A stretch of 9,061 nt of DNA, taken from assembly GCA_947856675.1 (NCBI GenBank), contig CANUCM010000123.1:1-9061 (forward strand). The letters run 5' to 3'. The notes beneath the pieces were generated by a model. The model was given only the letters and a program-made list of their open reading frames with translations, made no database searches and was not told where the DNA came from. The translations under genes were made by a program, and so were the position numbers. Source of the DNA: an uncultured Clostridia bacterium (GTDB lineage Bacteria; Bacillota; Clostridia; Oscillospirales; Butyricicoccaceae). Positions 6,031 through 9,061 of the stretch are shown piece after piece (position 1 is the first letter of the stretch; the number at the start of each line of letters is the position of its first letter).

Positions 6031-6059
6031 TTGCTTTTTGGGGCCGGGACAGATATAAT
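6031..6059 (+). promoter_or_regulatory. Promoter of the SLH protein/lipoprotein unit
   Basis: A perfect -10 TATAAT (6054-6059) lies 17 nt after TTGCTT (6031-6036), a weak -35 beginning just after the preceding terminator. The transcript would start near 6066. The SLH gene's ribosome binding site GGAGG is at 6079-6083, 7 nt before its ATG. Confidence 0.55.
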
Positions 6060-6090
6060 TACACCATGAACAGGATATGGAGGTGCTTTT

Positions 6091-8409
6091 ATGAAACGCA
6101 GGCGAATGCTCGGATTTGTGCTGGCGCTGTGTATTGCGGCGTCGGCTCTGGCGCTGCCCGTGTCGGCGGCGTATAAGGATACCGCGGGGCACTGGGCGGA
6201 AACATACATCGAAGACGTCAGCGCCCGGGGCGTGTTCAAAGGATATGAGGACGGAACGTTCCGTCCGTACAACAACCTGACGGCGGCCGAGGCGCTGGTC
6301 GTGTGCGGCCGCGTGTGCGGCGCTTCGGAAGCGGCGGCCGCGTCGTGCACGGCGCGGTGGGAAGACACGCTGGACGCCGTTTTGGGCACGGCTTACCCGT
6401 GGGCGCGCATGGAGCTTGCCGTTTGCCTTGAAGCAGGCATTTTAACGGTCGATGAGCTTAAAACATTACACAGTGCAGGCGCGCTGGGCAAGGAAATGAA
6501 AAAGGAAGACCTTTCGATGTACTTTGTGCGGGCGATGGGCCTTTCCGAAATGGCGTCCGGCCTGAGCGCGAGCGAAACGCAGCTGGGCTTTTCTGACGCG
6601 GCGGACATTTCCGAAAGCCGCAGGCCGTATGTGTATCTGCTCAAGCAGTACGGCATTGTCGAGGGCGACACGAAAAACAACTTCTCGCCGGCGCTTGCGG
6701 TCAACCGCGCTGTGGTGGCGACCATGCTGTCGCGTGTGCTGGACTTTGTGAGCCGCGAACAGGTCAGCATTGAGCTGCCCGCGGCCACGACCTATTCGTG
6801 GACGGCCGGGACGGTGTCCGGCGTGTCGTCGGGCACGGGCGGCGCGGTGGTGCTGACGCTGCGCAGCAGCCTGTCGGGCGAACACACCGTGACGCTGGCG
6901 GACAACGCCGCCGTGTACCGCTACAATATGAAGACCGATACCTCGGCGCTGCAGACCGGTCTGTACGCCAGCGCGGCGCTGGACAGCACGGGCAAAGCGG
7001 CGGCGGTGCGGCTGTACGGCGGGGTGAGCACGGTCGGCGCATCGGTTTCGGGGTATACGGAAAACTCGGTGACCGTTTTGATGGGCACAGTGTCCAAAAC
7101 GCTGCCCGTGACCCGCCTGACGGAGGTCAGGGCAGGGCGGAGCACCGGCGACTGGAGCGTGATTGATCCGCAGGGCGGATACACGGCGGCGCAGTGCACG
7201 CTGGATGCTTCGGGCCGGCTGCTGGCGCTCAGCCTGAGCGGCGGCACATATGAGGAGCAGGGCCTGCTGGAGGGCGTGGAAACCTCGGGCGGGACTGTGA
7301 CCCTTTCCCTGACCGGCGTCGACGGCGTGACGCGCAGGGTGCCTTTGGCATCGGGCGCCTCGGTGAGCGTCAACGGCGTGGCGGCGGCCGTCAGCAGCAG
7401 CCATGCGGGCAGCTGGACCGTGCTGCGCGTGTCCGACGATACGGGCGAGGCCGTGTCGGCGGCGCTGGACAGCGTGACGCAGTATGTGCAGGGCAGTGTC
7501 CGCAGCATTACGCTGTCCAAAACCCCGAACCTTTTGGGGATTATGAATCTCACAACGGAAAAATCGGTCAGCTACAGCGTCAGCCCGGCGGCGCGGGTGA
7601 CCTATGCGGGGCAGGAGATCCCGTTTAAGGAGATGCAGCTGAACTGGTTCGTCACGGCAAAGCTCGACGCCCAGGGCGCTCTGACCGAAATTACGGCAAA
7701 CCCCGGCTCCACGGTGACCGAAGGTACGCTGACCGACATTTCCTACGGGGCGACGGTGACGCTGGAGGTGACGGGGGCCGACGGCAGCAAGACGAGCTTC
7801 AGCATGCCGGTCAGCCAGCTGCCGGACTTTAAGCGAAATGGCAGCGCAAGCTCGCTCGACAAACTGAAGACGGGCGATAAGGTCAGGGTTACGGTGCGTT
7901 TTAACGTTGTTACACTGGTTGAATCGGAGTCGCAGCAGGCCGATGTCAGCGGCGTTATTACGCGCATTGTGCAGGAAGCGGCGGGTACCACGCTGGAGCT
8001 TCGCCTGGATGACGGGAGCATGGCCTCGTACACGGTGACAAGCGCTGTGTCCATCACTTCAGACGGCAAGGCTGTGGCAGCGTCGGCTCTTAAAGTGGGA
8101 TACAGGCTGTCGCTTGTCACGTCGGGGGATAAGCTGATCTCTATCGAGGTGACAGAGACCGCGGCAGCGGCTGATCGGCTTTCGGGCACTGTACTGTATG
8201 TCAATGCATCCGACAAAACCATTTTGGTACAGACGGCGGACGGCTCGAAAGTGACCGTTGGAGTCGGTTCGGACACCCGCCTTATCAATGTACTGGGTGG
8301 AAGCTTTTCACTGCTCAGTCTGGCAAACGAGGCGGGAACAGCCGTAATTGATGTATACGGACAGTATGATGGACTTGTATTTAACGCCAGTGTAATCATA
8401 AAATATTAA
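6091..8409 (+). CDS. Exported S-layer homology (SLH) protein with tandem beta-type modules
   Basis: This 772-residue secreted protein probably attaches non-covalently to cell-wall polymers. The signal peptide is clear: MKRRR, a hydrophobic core at 6-22, and cleavage after VSA (26) or one residue later. SLH1 (27-78) is the best copy (GHWAETYIEDV, GYEDGTFRP), but the binding motif TRAE reads TAAE (64-67). SLH2 (about 89-151) and SLH3 (about 165-220) are diverged. From 238 to the end the protein is Ser/Thr/Val/Gly-rich and beta-like, with about seven modules beginning near 238, 315, 387, 464, 543, 618 and 695. Each opens with a G-x-V/L-type strand, continues through an L-x-L strand and DG turn, and closes with a strand before the next module. 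No enzyme motif, LPXTG sorting signal or transmembrane tail is seen. Base composition falls sharply at the 3' end. The ATG at 6091 has GGAGG at 6079-6083. The lipoprotein gene follows after 26 nt. Function beyond surface display is unknown. Confidence 0.85.
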   Translation: MKRRRMLGFVLALCIAASALALPVSAAYKDTAGHWAETYIEDVSARGVFKGYEDGTFRPYNNLTAAEALVVCGRVCGASEAAAASCTARWEDTLDAVLGTAYPWARMELAVCLEAGILTVDELKTLHSAGALGKEMKKEDLSMYFVRAMGLSEMASGLSASETQLGFSDAADISESRRPYVYLLKQYGIVEGDTKNNFSPALAVNRAVVATMLSRVLDFVSREQVSIELPAATTYSWTAGTVSGVSSGTGGAVVLTLRSSLSGEHTVTLADNAAVYRYNMKTDTSALQTGLYASAALDSTGKAAAVRLYGGVSTVGASVSGYTENSVTVLMGTVSKTLPVTRLTEVRAGRSTGDWSVIDPQGGYTAAQCTLDASGRLLALSLSGGTYEEQGLLEGVETSGGTVTLSLTGVDGVTRRVPLASGASVSVNGVAAAVSSSHAGSWTVLRVSDDTGEAVSAALDSVTQYVQGSVRSITLSKTPNLLGIMNLTTEKSVSYSVSPAARVTYAGQEIPFKEMQLNWFVTAKLDAQGALTEITANPGSTVTEGTLTDISYGATVTLEVTGADGSKTSFSMPVSQLPDFKRNGSASSLDKLKTGDKVRVTVRFNVVTLVESESQQADVSGVITRIVQEAAGTTLELRLDDGSMASYTVTSAVSITSDGKAVAASALKVGYRLSLVTSGDKLISIEVTETAAAADRLSGTVLYVNASDKTILVQTADGSKVTVGVGSDTRLINVLGGSFSLLSLANEAGTAVIDVYGQYDGLVFNASVIIKY

Positions 8410-8435
8410 AAGGCAGGCTTGTGGGAGGAAAAACA

Positions 8436-8933
8436 GTGGCAAAAGCAAAGGTACTGGCACTGGCCGCCGTGCTTGTGCTGCTTGCGGGCGGGTGCGCGCA
8501 GGCGCAGCAGGAAATGCCGGTTGTGCTCTCGTTCTGTGGGACGGTCGGGCAGTTTTCCGTGTCAAACGGCGTCATTGTTTTAGGCGCCGGGCAGGAGGTC
8601 TTTTACGGCGGACAGCTGGAAGCGAGCGAGGATTTTGCTGCGGATGCCGTTTCGTTTTCCGCCACATTTTATTGTTTGTCCGGCGATGAGAAGAAGACCC
8701 TGCTGTCGTCTTCCGTGACGGACAGGACAGGCGGGCGCGTACGCGTCGGGGGAGATCTGGGAAAGGTGAGCGGCGAAGGCGCCGTGTCCGGCCTCGGGGA
8801 AAAGGCCATAAAACCTCAAACGCTGAAAAACGGCCTGTATTTTGAGCTGGAGGTAACCGATGCAGGCGGCAGGCAATCGATATACCCGCTTCAGCTGTCT
8901 GTGACAGAGGTTACGGCGCAAGAGAACAAATAA
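8436..8933 (+). CDS. Small predicted lipoprotein, unknown function
   Basis: I do not recognise this 165-residue protein. It starts MAKAK, followed by a hydrophobic stretch at 6-17 and then AGGC with cysteine 20. This resembles a lipobox but is imperfect, since the -3 position is alanine (leucine at -4), so lipidation is probable and not certain. The mature part is Gly/Val/Ser-rich and predicted beta-strand-rich, with two further cysteines (34, 80) that could form a disulfide outside the membrane. The GTG start at 8436 was chosen because GGGAGGA (8423-8429) lies 6 nt upstream; the in-frame GTG at 8421 lies before that site. The gene is 26 nt after the SLH gene with no terminator between, so the two are probably co-transcribed and may work at the same envelope site. 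Alternatives are a small secreted protein or a sandwich-fold adaptor. Confidence 0.75.
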   Translation: MAKAKVLALAAVLVLLAGGCAQAQQEMPVVLSFCGTVGQFSVSNGVIVLGAGQEVFYGGQLEASEDFAADAVSFSATFYCLSGDEKKTLLSSSVTDRTGGRVRVGGDLGKVSGEGAVSGLGEKAIKPQTLKNGLYFELEVTDAGGRQSIYPLQLSVTEVTAQENK

Positions 8934-8938
8934 TGCAA

Positions 8939-8970
8939 AAAAACGGCATGGCTTTGGCCATGCCGTTTTT
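8939..8970. terminator. Bidirectional intrinsic terminator between convergent genes
   Basis: AAAAACGGCATGGC (8939-8952) pairs perfectly with GCCATGCCGTTTTT (8957-8970) over 14 bp around a 4-nt loop. Read from either strand the hairpin is flanked by an A-tract and a T-tract, so it can stop both the lipoprotein transcript and the opposing gene at 8996-9061. Confidence 0.93.
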
Positions 8971-8995
8971 ATAATAAACGAATGCGGGGCTGTGC

Positions 8996-9061
8996 TCAAA
9001 GTCGGCCGGAAAGGCCGGTGCGTTCCAGCACGCGCAGGAGGAGCAGGCCGCCGACGCCGCA
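8996..9061 (-). CDS. C-terminal tail of an unidentified minus-strand gene (partial)
   Basis: Reading leftward from the window edge, one frame is open for 21 codons and ends in TGA at 8998-8996. It encodes a hydrophobic GVGGLLLL segment followed by a basic tail ending in SGRL. This looks like a final membrane helix and a short cytoplasmic end, but it is too short to assign. The bidirectional terminator 26 nt beyond the stop supports a real gene converging here. Confidence 0.45.
   Translation of the reverse strand, partial: CGVGGLLLLRVLERTGLSGRL

Noticed and set aside
1..9061. IS element, prophage, CRISPR array, toxin-antitoxin or defence system
   Set aside because: I looked on both strands and saw no transposase or integrase motif, terminal inverted repeats, regular spacer-repeat pattern or toxin-sized gene pair.

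Overview
The window is high-GC, densely coded bacterial DNA that looks like a Gram-positive member of the Clostridia, probably Oscillospirales/Ruminococcaceae-like. The grounds are a Rex repressor with the clostridial FGGFGQQGYGYNV-type linker, a Pol I whose proofreading domain lacks its catalytic acidic residues, TTGACA/TATAAT-type promoters, strong GGGAGGA ribosome binding sites, and an exported S-layer-homology (SLH) protein. The genus cannot be fixed from this sequence.

Layout. At the left edge is the 5' half of a tRNA-Gln(CUG) gene on the minus strand with a consensus promoter, back to back with the polA promoter. Next comes a tightly overlapping operon polA - rimI - tsaD (187-4266): DNA polymerase I, ribosomal-protein alanine N-acetyltransferase, and the tRNA t6A synthase subunit. 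A 367-bp intergenic region (4267-4633) follows. It holds a possible terminator, a cluster of three same-orientation DnaA boxes, an imperfect GC-rich direct repeat, and a 9-bp perfect inverted repeat lying on the -35 box of the rex promoter. Then come rex (TTG start), a separately promoted VanX/DdpX-type D-Ala-D-Ala dipeptidase closed by a strong terminator, and a two-gene envelope unit: a 772-residue exported SLH protein with about seven tandem 76-residue beta-type modules, and a small predicted lipoprotein of unknown function. A 14-bp perfect-stem bidirectional terminator ends that unit. At the right edge is the C-terminal tail of a minus-strand gene that converges on it.

How the genes fit together. 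The left half is informational housekeeping (replication and repair, ribosome and tRNA modification) plus redox-responsive regulation. The right half concerns the cell envelope (D-Ala-D-Ala turnover, surface protein, lipoprotein). Nothing indicates a phage, IS element, CRISPR array or resistance island. The features most worth a second look are the DnaA-box cluster between tsaD and rex, the dyad on the rex promoter, and the uncharacterised SLH/lipoprotein pair with its modular repeat region.
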